This document shows, in pieces, positions 1 through 10,460 of a stretch of 64,000 bases of DNA. Origin of the DNA: Diadema setosum (lineage: Eukaryota; Echinodermata; Echinoidea; Diadematoida; Diadematidae). A program made the position numbers and the translations under genes. Below the pieces are notes generated by a model that did not search any database, was not told the origin of the DNA, and saw only the letters and a list, made by a program, of their open reading frames with translations. Every line of letters begins with the position of its first letter. The first letter of the stretch is position 1. The stretch is taken from assembly GCF_964275005.1 (NCBI RefSeq), contig NC_092692.1:18253506-18317505 (forward strand), read 5' to 3'.

Positions 1-478
1 CAGTCTTACTGATAAAATCCTGTTGTATCAACAAAATCTTGTTGTATTCCTGTTTGGTATAATAGGATTCACCTGCATAAGTACAGATACATCTATAATT
101 GATTTGAAATGAGTCACATATTTCAGGGCTATCTCAATTACATAGTGAAAGCAAGTTATTTCTGTGCTAAGAGGTCCAGGCATGAGAGTGACAAATGAAT
201 GATAGTTTTTCAAAAGTGTTTGTCTTGAAATAAAATTAAATTTTTAACACATACATATATATGAATGACTTCTGACTGAGCCTGTATTTTTTTATTCTAG
301 ACAGAATCAAACAGCATGTGAACAATAAATTTATTATTGAACAAAAGTGAAACTTCCCAATAACATATGGTATGAGCTCTGATATACTCAAGTTATCAAA
401 TATGTTCTTTCTGTGTTCCCCTGGCATGTCCCCTGCCATTTTACGCTATATACTATAGAACCAGAATTATTTGGAGCA

Positions 479-522
<44 letters not shown>

Positions 523-1102
523 TGTGTTTGTGGGTGGGTGTGTGTGTGTGAATTGTCACTGGCATTCAATTTATATAGTGTAGACAAGAACTTTCACATT
601 CATTTTAATTATGTGAATCGTGGCTTGCGTGCAAAATTATCAAAAAATTCATGCACTCAAAAAAAAAAATGCTGATTGGTTAATTTTCATTTGTTTATGC
701 ACAAGCACACAGAAACAAACAAACAAACCCACATACATCATACATGAATTTAGCTATGCTGTGTTTCCAGTGTGTGAAGTCCTTGATTTTTATGCAGTTA
801 CCATGTACTAGTTCACCAGAAGGAAATTGCATGGAATTGAATAAACTATTTCAAACTCATGGTCACAAATGGTCTGCCAGAATGGTCTTGCAATGACGGC
901 TGAACCATGGACAAATCTTTCAATAGACTGTTTTCGTAATGTATCACAATTCATGGATGTTTCTTTTCCTGCAGCCTAGTAACAAAGCATTTCATTCACC
1001 TATTTTCTCTTGTTAAGTTCTATAGGCAGGACCTCACGTAATTGTTGCTAGGTAGGGCAAGCCTCTGGAAAGCTTTGTGGTTGTGAACTAAGCATGCATA
1101 AA
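1..1102. other. AT-rich flank, no gene seen
   Basis: Contains a GT microsatellite at 487-550 and otherwise unstructured AT-rich sequence. The short open frames have no recognisable content. Confidence 0.5.
487..550. repeat. (GT)n microsatellite
   Basis: GT dinucleotide run with a few GGG interruptions towards its end. Confidence 0.97.
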
Positions 1103-1285
1103 ATTTGAATAATTCAATTCAATTCAATTTATTTCACACACCATTCTCATGTGTCACAAACCCCTTGTGGGGACAAGTACATTGCTTAGTATAATTACAA
1201 AAAAATTGAACAGGGTTGATATTTACATGGAATGTTGCGTGGGGGACCTTGAGAAAGCACAGCTTGTTAGACAAGGTCCCCTCAA
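1103..1285 (-). mobile_element. 3' end of a LINE or SINE with (TTGAA)n-type tail
   Basis: Read on the minus strand the segment ends GTGTGAAATAAATTGAATTG with the pentamer repeated, the layout of a non-LTR retroelement 3' end with a short simple-repeat tail. A hairpin with a 10-bp stem (1242-1251 with 1272-1281, GGGGACCTTG) lies inside it. No coding part is visible, so it is a 5'-truncated copy; LINE versus SINE cannot be decided. Confidence 0.5.
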
Positions 1286-1970
1286 AAAAGAAATATTACA
1301 TGCAGATGAGTGGAAGTGATATACAGTGTGTTGCAAAATGAATGAAGGGCTGAGGTGGAACCAAAATGATCTGTTGAGTTTAAACAGCCAAGCAGAAAGT
1401 AGTAATTTGCATCGAGTGCTGCATAAATGGCTTTAACTGTCATGTTGTTGAAAAGGATCCACAATACACAATAATGTCATTCACCTGTACGGCTTACATT
1501 CCGGTATCAAATTCCACACATGCTTTCTTCACAAAAGACTGCCTCATGGTCATGAAGCTTGTCAGAGACTTGCCCTTCCAAGCAACAACCCCAAAGGCAA
1601 CAACCCATGAATGCTAAGCAAATTCCTGCTTATGGGACTTATTTGGAGAGAGCGGGTTAAAAAAAAAAATAGTTCATTAACTATGCTGTCAGTAGGAAAA
1701 GCAACTTCCTTGAATTTCTTGAGATTGCAAAAACGTTTTTTACTATGCAACCTATTTAATGGATACATGAGAAGTGGTGTAATGACAATGTATAGACAAA
1801 GCATGGAGGCCACTGTCTTGTTTGGAACAGGCAAGTTCCAAGTGTGAATTTATATTATTCAATACCAAGTCGACAGAATCTAGAATTGAATACAGAGGCT
1901 TAAACTAAAGCCTGCGTGTACTAACATGCATAAGTATCTCATACATACAGTCTATGGAATTTCAAACGCA

Positions 1971-2836
1971 GTGGGCCGGATGCATAAACGCTAGCAATTG
2001 CTTGTGCTAGCCTTTTACTCGAATCCGTATACATAAAAACAAGCAATTGCTTGCGAGCAGAAGCTCTTGCTAGCAAGTACAAGCAATTGCTTGCTGTCCG
2101 CAAGCAATTGCTTAGAGACCAAGCATTTGCTTAAAAACGTATGCATAAAACATACCTTTTGCTAGTTCTTGCTAGCAATTGCTTACGATTTTCCAAGCTC
2201 TGTAAAATGAGCTTGAGCTTTTGCTTATCTGGGACGTTCCCTTTTAAGTATCATTTTCATATTCATGGAAGAAAGACAACAATTGTGAAGGAGTGGTATA
2301 AATCTACAAGAAATTACTCTTAAGTAGAGTAAGAAATTTTTCATTTCAACAACGGGAATGTCCAGTGGTTAGCACGCAAAATTTGATGAAAAACAGGTAG
2401 GATGTCTCACTTCGGTGGAGAGCAAGGAGACGTCTCTCCACGTGCGATCTGGCAGATGCGGGCTATTGTAAACAGTGATGGAATCAGCCAGTAATACGAG
2501 TGTGTGTATAGTTGTGTGTGTGTGCGTCTGTGTGTGCATTTATGAGTGTCATTTCATAGCTCTTCTGTTATGTCAGGAAATGTTTCTGCACACACATGCC
2601 CTTTCAAATGCATGCTGCCACACTCGCCTTTGTTCTTGTGTTCGCACAGGCGTGACGTCCCTTTTGTTGGAAACGCAAGCAATTGCTTGTGCGGGACAAG
2701 CAAAAGGTATAAGCACTAGCAAAAGGTTATGCATATGGATTTAAGCAATTGCTTGAGCTAGACCTTTTGCTAGACAAGCTTGTGCTTTTGCTTGAAGCAA
2801 TTGCTTACGAGCAATTGCTTGTTTTATGCATTCGGC
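1971..2836. mobile_element. Fold-back DNA element built of AGCAATTGCT palindromes
   Basis: The ends are inverted (GGGCCGGATGCATAAA at left, TTTATGCATTCGGCCC at right). Each arm holds clustered copies of the self-complementary AGCAATTGCT, nine in all (about 1990-2190 and 2680-2822), together with inverted variants of TAGCAAAAGGT. The 450-bp middle lacks the motif and carries a TG-rich stretch near 2510-2545. No transposase is seen; probably a non-autonomous element. Confidence 0.7.
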
Positions 2837-3174
2837 CCAATGGCAATGCCCACACTGAAGGGGGCGTGGCACCAAAACATAGCTTGTACTCGTAATTTGT
2901 ATTGGGCGCGCTATAACAGCCCCATGTACATAGGGCCTCCAACAATGTCCCGATATACAAAACAACAAAACAAAAGAGTGATTTCAAAATTATTACAGTA
3001 CAACCAAATCAACATGTTGTTGTTGTTGTTTACCGTGGTTATCTCCATCACATGGCCTGCTATCCCTATGTGCACCCATGGACACGACATGTACCTATAG
3101 ATACAACAATAACGATTGCGCACAAGTGATCACCTCAAAGTCGTTGGTACTAGCTTGTCGATGCAACCGATAAT

Positions 3175-3411
3175 TTCTGCGATTCTGGAACAAATCTTGA
3201 CGCCAAAGCGCGGATGAGCTTTTCGGCTGCGAGGCCGAGGTTTATATTGATACGCATCCTCCACTAACGTTAGTTAGTTAGTGTGAAATCCCGATCGAAG
3301 CTATTCGTCTATGGTCCAGCTTCCCATGAAATCGTTGCTGACACAAAATCAGCTACCGCTATATTGCAATACGAAGGCCTAACTTACTCGTCGAAACGCA
3401 TTGACGGAGTC
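3175..3411 (+). promoter_or_regulatory. CpG-richer 5' flank of the DXO-like gene
   Basis: CpG density and complexity rise here relative to upstream DNA, continuing into exon 1. It is the likely 5' UTR and core promoter; no TATA box or initiator can be fixed from sequence alone. Confidence 0.35.
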
Positions 3412-3761
3412 ATGGATAGACCTGTTTCAGCATCGTCCCGGGATCTGAAAATGGAAGCTAAGCACACTGTGGGATTTTGCGACCACGTTCACCTCGGGAA
3501 CTTCTCTCTCGACGAGAACCGAAACTACTGCGACGATCACCGCAACCGTAGGTACTTCGTGAAGCCCGACCCACGGCCGCATTTCGATCTCTTGGAGGGT
3601 CACGCCGCCTTCGTGGATCGCTACCACCCTGCTAGTCCTGTACCGTCGGACGACGTCGAAAGCGAGGTAAAATCGCTCGACGTCGTACTCAAGTGGATAC
3701 GGGATCATTCTGGGGAGCTGGAGAAGAGAGGTTTGATCACCACTTCGACTGGGAAAAAGAG
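3412..3761 (+). CDS. DXO: DXO-like exon 1 (residues 1-116, start of 117)
   Basis: Starts at ATG 3412 and ends with AAG-AG before a GTTAGC donor (phase 2). It carries the N-terminal FSLDENRNY segment, the FDLLEGHAAFVDRYHP stretch (human: FDLRDG...DRYQP) and the SLDVVLKWIRDH helix. The frame is open upstream to 3283 without another ATG. Confidence 0.88.
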
Positions 3762-6700
3762 GTTAGCTTTCTTAGTTTGAAATGGAATCAGCACTAGACA
3801 ATAGGCCTGTTTTGTGTCTATAAAAGATCAATGAAATGTTGTGAAGCTGAGTCTTGTACACTGTCATGCATTTCCATTATTTGTGTCACATTTTCTGATC
3901 TGTTGTAATATGTTTGTTGTGGATCTCGTAATTATAATGCAATCTTAGTCACTATAGCGTCTCTGAGGTCGTAACAATTTAACAGATAATCAGTGGCCAG
4001 ATGGAAGGTGTTAAAAACTGTTCGGACGCAGATTATATGATACACTGGCAGGGTTCTCTGGAAATGATGTCTCTGATGTGCTCAAATAGCCCTGTGACTA
4101 GTGTGAGTGTGAGCAGTTGATTATGAAAGCTTGATTTGTAGTGAAGTTATACGAACGGATTTTGCTGAAGATCTTAATCAGGAGATACCTTGGTCAGTGG
4201 CGGTAAAATGTGACTCATTTAATGATTGGTGTTGTAATGATCAGGTGTATTAATGATCCGGATGAGGGTCCTAGAGATTTTCTAATGGATAGAATAGGCT
4301 GTATGACCATGCGGAATCGGGCGCGGATGTTTGCGTTCTCCGAGTACCAAGTAGTTTCCCCCCACCCCCCCCCCCCCCCCCTTCCTTCCTTGCTCGGAAC
4401 AATTGGAAGAAAAAACAACAACAAAGAAACATGTGATCAAATCTTTAAAAATCACAAAGGAATGCCTACTTGAACGGAATAGGCCCAGACCTACTGAGTG
4501 ATATGTAAAACAGAATATATGAACGCTGTCTTCTCTTTAGACAGTTCAACATGATTTATCCCGTCGATTATCCAAACTAACGCTGAATTAGCCTCATCTC
4601 GATTGAAAGAATATTCTAATTCACCTGCAGTGTAGGACCAAATGCCGTTAACATGACAACAGAAATTGTGAATAGGCCTTAATTCACTTGCTTGGTTTTG
4701 GTGCTGTTTTTTGTTTGTTTGGGGTTTTCCGTTAATTTCTATTTCAGTCATAACTTACAGGGGGGGGGGGGGTTGTTCGGTATGCCTAACAATATTAATT
4801 TGTTATGCACGGACACAGCAATGCGCCTGACTCATCGCATAACCCATTGAATTATCTTTTCTTCTTATTTCGGATCGAAGCCCCCGATTATGGCCGTTAA
4901 AGATGTACAGTGTTTTAAAACCAAATAAGTCTATAAACCTTTTCTTACGCTTGTAACAGAAGATAAAGTAGATAATGAAGATAAACAGTAGTCTCAAATC
5001 ACTACAAAATATACAATTAACAGATCAAACACTTTGATATGGCTCGTCATCGATCCCGTGAATAATAAAAAAAAAAGTATGTACATTGTATTTAAATTGT
5101 TCGTTCCGGCTTCTCTGCTATTTAATTATGCATAAATACAGGTTGTCGGTAGATTTTATCACCAGACGTGGCGCGCTCCATGACTTGATGAAGTCGGCAC
5201 ACTTGAATAGTCGATTCGAATTCCTGGCCACCCGATTTAGAGGCACCTGCTACCTCGAGCAGATTGATCTACAGAACCATGAACATCAAAACGATCCCCA
5301 CAGGATGCGGGTCTACAGTGGGAAGAAATTCGCTCAGTACTGTTCCAGTGGTAAGTATACCGCATCACTGGATGAGTATAGGCAAACTTCTAAGAAGAAG
5401 AAAAAAGTACCACTTTAATCCCTAACTTTGCAAATATTAATGGTGATAACTCTCGATGACTAATGGCACATCCCATATCCATGAGTATAACTATAACCAA
5501 AGAGAGTTACTACCCAGATTGCCACGTCACGTTTCCATCTCTATAGTCGCGTTTTCAATACGATTTCAACATTTTGAATTAAATCGCATACATTTTGTAC
5601 AGAGAAAATATTGTTTTTAACCCTATTTCCATTTTATTCCACTGACGTTTTCTATTTTCCTCAAAATAATTTGTATGATTTTGTTCTATATGATTATTAC
5701 AGTGTAGCCTACTCCCGATTTATAACGGACACGGTTATAACGAGATTCTCGTTACAACGAAGTAAAAATTTAGGTAAAAAAAAATATCATCTATTTATAT
5801 TTACATACTTTACTGTTCTGCTCTAAAGAATTTCGATGATTATAACGAAAGAAAACTGCCGGTCCCGAGGACTTCGCTATCACGGGAGTTGTCTAGACTG
5901 TCTAGACCTGTCTAGACCACGATTCCAAATCTTCATTCACCCGCAGAGGATGGGAGTAAACCAGATACAAGTCTACCGATCAATGACAACCTGGCTTACG
6001 AAGCGGTGATGGCAGCGCGATGTGGGGACTTTCGTCTCATGTTCAGCGTCGAGGTCCACGCGGAGGAGCGTGATCGTGGTCGGATTCCACTTCCATTTCG
6101 TCGACCACAGCACCTCAAGTACGTCAACATTCGCACGACTCGCGAGTTCAACGGCCTAACGGATATTCAACAGTCAAAGGCGTTCTTCAGGTCAGACCGT
6201 TTTACTTTGATTTGACAAACCGATCGCAGATTTCCCACACCAAATCATTTTCCACTTGCGTATCCTGGTGATGTAAAGTTGCTTTGACAATGACAATCGT
6301 AATATACAACTCGAATGCATAATGATATTGGATGCGATTCGTTATAGACAAGTTCTCAAAAAAGTTACTCAATAACAGATGCAACGATTTTGGGAGATGT
6401 CAATACCCGCTTTACCAAAGCAATATAACCCATGCATCTTCTTTTTAGCATCACGGGAATGTGACCAACAACAACAACAAGCAAACAAACTCGCGACAGA
6501 CTAATAATTTATCTTGATATCTGGATGTATCTTCATCATAGTGACTTCGTTAACCGGCAGAAAGCTTAATGCGTTACCGTAAAAAGCGCTTCTCGACTTC
6601 CTTTTTTGTTTGAAAGTTTTCTAATAATCACAATTACACATTTTGCAGATTGTGATAATCGCATATTTAAAGGCTGTTAACCAAAGTTAAAAAAGAACTC

Positions 6701-8048
6701 ACTTATTACTAAATTGTCGCATTCCATGCGGCTATTAAACAAAGACGAAATCATGGCGCGTGAGCAACAATTATGAAGTCATTTTGTCATAGTCCGCTTG
6801 CCAGCTAGCAGACGGTGCCATTGTCGGTTCCAGTGCTCACTGACGAAGCAGAGACGACACTTCCCGGTCAAGGTACGAAAGGATAGCCGAGCGAAACTCT
6901 AACCGCTTTGCAAATAGAGTGGTATAACAATATAACATTGTCAATGAATAAAACTCACGTGAATTATCATACCTTAATTCTCTCCCATTGATACAGGAAG
7001 AAACTCTTCCAGTTCTGGTCCCAGAATCACATTGCGGGAATCCCGCGCGTGATACTGGGTTGGCGGGACGACGCGCAACACGTCATCACTAGAGCAGAAA
7101 CATACAAGACGGACGACATTCCCGATATCGACTTGGTAGGGATGCAGAATTTATAGGCCTACGTACCCTACGTGTCCCTTGCTTTCCAGGTTATTTTATT
7201 AACGAACATCTATTCCTATACAGTGTATCTTCATTGAGTGGTTGTAAGCTTGTATACTTCATGTCGATACACGAATCCTATTATTCTGAAAATAAACATG
7301 TATTATTTCGTTGTTGGTTTTTTTTTTTTACCTTTTTTTTTTTTTGAGTGAGTCCGGATTGAATTAAAATCATGGGCGTAATCAGTGCTTGAGGCATTGC
7401 ACGAAAAAAAAAAAAGATAATTGCAGTTCATATTCCGCAGGTTCGTAAATTCGACAATGAAGAAAAGTTTGTTATTCTGAAAATACGTCAGTGCGAAAGT
7501 GAAATACATTTTGTAAGGTTAGTTATTCCGAAAGTTCGTTAATCCGAAATGATTAAGTTTGATATTCCTAAGGTTCGTTAATCCGAAAATGATTTTATTC
7601 CAAAGCTTCGTTTATCCGAGAATGAAATAAGGTGCGTTGGGATACGCACCCTCGTTTCGTTTGTGGATTAACGAACATTATTTCATTTTCGGAGTAACGA
7701 ACCCTATTTCATTTTTTTATTAACGAACCCTACTTCAGAATCGAGGTAAAGGGAATTTGCATGGGTCGGAATAACGAACCAAGCATAACTGCTTCCTTAT
7801 AGCTGGATATGAATTTGTAATCGAACCAGATCTTCTTTCTTTTTCTTTTCTTTTTTTTTTTTGTTCGTCTAACTGACTATAAATCAATTTGTGTACCAAA
7901 CTAGATTCTGTTTCTATTTTCAAGTGTCCGTGGAAGCCACATCGATACTTCACCGCCGTGACAAATCTTCTGTCGGAAATCATGCGCATTGTGTCTATCG
8001 ATGATCCAAGGTTAGTCAGTTATCAAACCTTAATGGTTTGTATAATAT

Positions 8049-8092
<44 letters not shown>

Positions 8093-10450
8093 CGTACGTG
8101 TTTGTTTGTTTTTTCCCCGTTGCGTTATTTCATACCTTTACCTAAAAATGCTTTTAATATCGATTCGATTACATCATGGACCTAATACATATGGACATTC
8201 ATCGTATCGTTAATTAATTCATGCACCTTACATCTCAAAAGAGCCACAAAGACATTTTAGCATGCTTCACTGCTTTGATCCCATGATCGTCGCCGCCAGC
8301 AAGCCGGGAGAAGAACAAGACGGAGATTCGAGAAATCTAAAACTATATGCGCAAAAGAAAATAACTCACCAAAATCAAGTAAAGTGAATGTGCAGTTGTG
8401 GGGTATGTTAGGAAATCATATACCTCGAACAATTTCGCTTGGGAGAAGCAGGCAATTTTTAAAAGAAAGCTAACATTTTGGCAGAATGATTGTCATTTGT
8501 GATCTAAATATTTCACTTTTCCGCAGCTTATTCCAGAGCAAAAAGGGACGGTAATGGTAGAGAACAGGGGGGTGTTTCATCAACGTTTGTCAGCGCTGAC
8601 TAGTTGTCAGCGCTGACAATTTCAGCAAAATCCTTGGTTTTGATTGGATGAGATGCTCTGGTCACTGACTGTTACTATGGTGATTGTCAGCGCTGACAAA
8701 CGTTGATGAAACACCCCCAGGTATATCTTGCCATTAGGCAAGGTCTTATGCGTGTGCGAAAATGTGCGAATCAACAATTACCCATCTTTTGACATAAAAT
8801 CTGTCATGATCTCAGGTTTGCTGCTCCTCCTCATCTGTATTTATTCAAAGACATTTCCGTCTGAAAAAGGCACATCAGCGAAACAAGACTGAAATGAGGG
8901 AAACTATTCTTTTGTTAGTGACGATACATGATCACACAATCGTTATTGTCCAGACACCTGAATGTACTCATTAAGATGCACATAATCATGTGTCGGTGAC
9001 GATCATTACATCAAACAAGACTGCCGTGAACAGTCCATGTATATTAGGTCCATGATTACATACACCCCGTCAAATGCTGCAAATCACACTTCATGATTTT
9101 AAGCGTTTATGTTATTATAAACTGTCATACAGGGCGGTGGCAAATATTTACGCTGAACAGAGTTATAGCAGATTTTGTCTAAATTAAGGAATGTATCCGG
9201 TCAAGTCATATTAGAAGTGTAAACACTGAGTATTGCCAGAACACAACATGGCAGAGACTTTCAAAATTCCGAAACTGTTTACGGTAAGAGACATTTCATC
9301 GTCTTTTAGAACGAGCATTAGGAAAATTACATTTATTTTTCTCAATATTTAACATAATCTCGATGAAATCTGAAATCATGAAGAAAACTCAGATAACACA
9401 AATTGTCAAAGAGAGCATAATTCCTTTAATTCTCTCAGTTTGATTTATTGATTATTCCGTATGTTAGACGTTTCTTTCAAAGCGCTCTTTTGGTAATGAT
9501 CGTGTTTTGTGATTAGATATGAAATATAATCAGCGTGAGATGGATAAAAAAGATTAGGTCAAGCCTGCAACCAAACGACGCCCATCTTATGCAGCTCACA
9601 AAATCATATGTCCAGCGAGGACTGAAAAGAAATGCCATGTTATTGCTTTTGAACCCTTGCTTTGTTCGCCGAGTAGCAGGCACCCAAGATGACGTTCTTT
9701 GCTGATTGGCAAAGATGTCCGCAAACTAATTGTCAGTGAATAAAGACTACTTAATCCTCTCCCCTAATCCATAGTGTCACTGTGGTCTTGACAACTGAGT
9801 GGGCTTATGCCGCTTCACCAATTTGGTCAATTTTGGAGGGACTACTAAGTATTTAGTAACTGAATGATGAACAAGCTTGCTAAGCTACACAGATGCCTGG
9901 GCTCTTAAGGCTTATCGTTTTGGGAGGACAAAAGACATGTTTGCAGGGGATGCCGATTCTGCATTGAATCCGTCAGTATACCCGTTAATATAACCAAGGA
10001 GGTTCTCTCATACCTCCTTGATATAACCATGCTGTAAAAGCACACATTTTCGCGATGCAGTAATTTTTCGCGCATTTCATGCTACTTTTGGCTAGCGCAA
10101 ATTCTAAAATCCGCGAAAGTATCTTCACAATTTTCTCTGCACATTTTGAATGGGTTGACAATCGTGTAGCGCGAATTCAAGAACCCGCGAATGTGTCTTT
10201 GAGCCGCTCAGCGCGAAAAAGTAATCGCACGAAAATTATGGACGTTTACAGTATCTGATAAAATTTAACATTGTGTCCTATTCGTTTTAGCGTCGTTTAT
10301 CATCTGATTCTGGAGGAGGTGCCCAGGGTATGCCTACCGTGGTCCGAGCTGGCCAAACGCCTTGAGGAGAGGCGATTCGAGGTGCGGAGGAGAGATGGCT
10401 ACAAGATCGTCCCCGATTGGTTCACTCGGGATGTCGTACCTGGGAGGTAA
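3412..10450 (+). CDS. DXO: DXO/RAI1-family protein (Dom3Z-like), six exons, probable pseudoenzyme
   Basis: CDS joins 3412-3761, 5142-5350, 5947-6190, 6997-7135, 7925-8010 and 10291-10450. Every join keeps frame and uses GT-AG introns, giving 395 residues plus TAA; human DXO has 396. The family removes incomplete 5' caps (NAD, unmethylated or triphosphate ends) and degrades the RNA 5'-3'. Family landmarks are clear: LGNFSLDENRNY near the N-terminus, RFRGTCYL (148-155), GKKFAQY (177-183), MFSVEVH (218-224), KYVNIRTT (244-251), FWSQNHIAGIPRVILGWR (274-291). Against remembered mammalian DXO the metal-binding residues are largely lost: GYKFE reads GKKFA, GEVD reads VEVH, ELKTS reads NIRTT. Arg148, Glu222 and Gln277 remain. 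The ATG at 3412 is the first in-frame ATG and has G at -3 and +4; Met14 (3451) is a possible alternative. The frame is intact and splicing regular, so this looks like a maintained gene that lost catalysis, not a decayed copy. Confidence 0.9.
5142..5350 (+). CDS. DXO: DXO-like exon 2 (residues 117-186)
   Basis: Acceptor AATACAG, donor GTAAGT. Encodes the first catalytic-core strand with the conserved arginine (RFRGTCYL, Arg148) and the GKKFAQY motif, where the family normally has a glutamate at the Ala181 position. Confidence 0.88.
5700..5889. mobile_element. TTATAACGAAA-family MITE copy, right end degraded
   Basis: Shares the start CAGTG...CTCCCG, the TTATAACG repeats and the core AAAACTGCCGGTCCCGAGGACTTCG with the fuller copy at 14830-15335. 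The right terminus is shortened after ACGGGAGT. Lies in intron 2 of the DXO-like gene. Confidence 0.75.
5891..5917. repeat. Three GTCTAGAC palindromes in tandem
   Basis: GTCTAGAC at 5891-5898, 5900-5907 and 5910-5917, 29 bp before the exon 3 acceptor boundary. The octamer equals the published Smad3/4 consensus palindrome; function here is unknown. Confidence 0.8.
5947..6190 (+). CDS. DXO: DXO-like exon 3 (residues 187-267)
   Basis: Acceptor ACCCGCAG, donor GTCAGA. Contains the degenerate metal-binding motifs: Glu222 is kept but the next acidic residue is His224, and the Glu-x-Lys motif reads Asn247-Ile-Arg249. The surrounding framework (FRLMFSVEV, KYVNIRTTREF) aligns well with the family. 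Confidence 0.88.
6997..7135 (+). CDS. DXO: DXO-like exon 4 (residues 268-314)
   Basis: Acceptor TGATACAG, donor GTAGGG. Encodes KKLFQFWSQNHIAG followed by PRVILGWRDD, matching the family segment HKLLKWWAQSFLPGVPNVVAGFR, including the conserved glutamine (Gln277). Confidence 0.9.
7436..7782. mobile_element. Fold-back repeat of GGTTCGTTAATCCGAAAATGA units
   Basis: Left arm carries several degenerate copies of GGTTCGTTAATCCGAAAA, right arm the reverse complements (GGATTAACGAAC, GGAGTAACGAACC). The arms meet at a central hairpin GGTGCGT-ACGCACC (7632-7651). No coding capacity; probably a non-autonomous DNA element in DXO intron 4. Confidence 0.7.
7925..8010 (+). CDS. DXO: DXO-like exon 5 (residues 315-342)
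   Basis: Acceptor TATTTTCAAG, donor GTTAGT; 86 bp. Encodes an amphipathic helix segment ending ...MRIVSIDDP, equivalent to the QSTVVQDDP stretch of human DXO. Confidence 0.82.
8051..8095. repeat. (TG)n microsatellite
   Basis: TG run in intron 5 of the DXO-like gene, 40 bp after the exon 5 donor. Confidence 0.97.
8568..8718. mobile_element. 151-bp hairpin MITE with 33-bp perfect terminal repeats
   Basis: Bases 8568-8600 are the exact reverse complement of 8686-8718 (starting GGGGGTGTTTCATCAACG). The palindrome GTCAGCGCTGAC occurs three times. Perfect arms suggest a young insertion, in DXO intron 5. Confidence 0.88.
10032..10251. mobile_element. CTGTA-ended MITE, copy a
   Basis: Begins CTGTAAAAGCACACATTTTCGCG and ends CGTTTACAG followed by TA, with CGCG-rich palindromic interior. 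It ends 39 bp before DXO exon 6. Confidence 0.65.
10291..10450 (+). CDS. DXO: DXO-like terminal exon (residues 343-395, TAA stop)
   Basis: Acceptor TTCGTTTTAG. Encodes the C-terminal strand and tail and stops at TAA 10448-10450. The sequence AG-GTAACC at the stop could also act as a splice donor, but the total length matches the family, so the stop is preferred. An exact X-box match overlaps the stop. Confidence 0.82.
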
Positions 10451-10460
10451 CCATGGCAAC
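10447..10460 (+). promoter_or_regulatory. RFX X-box match GTAACCATGGCAAC
   Basis: Exact match to the X-box consensus GTNRCC-N2-RGYAAC, overlapping the DXO stop codon. Confidence 0.45.

Noticed and set aside
1971-2836. Regularly repeated palindromes considered as a CRISPR-like array
   Set aside because: Spacing is irregular, copies are inverted between arms, and the genome is eukaryotic.
3283-3411. GTG-initiated extension of the DXO N-terminus
   Set aside because: Nuclear animal genes rarely start at GTG, and family length fits the ATG at 3412.
5086-5141. Upstream ATGs before DXO exon 2 as an alternative start
   Set aside because: They lie in intron 1; the acceptor at 5141 and the phase with exon 1 explain the frame, and a start here would lose the conserved N-terminal segment.
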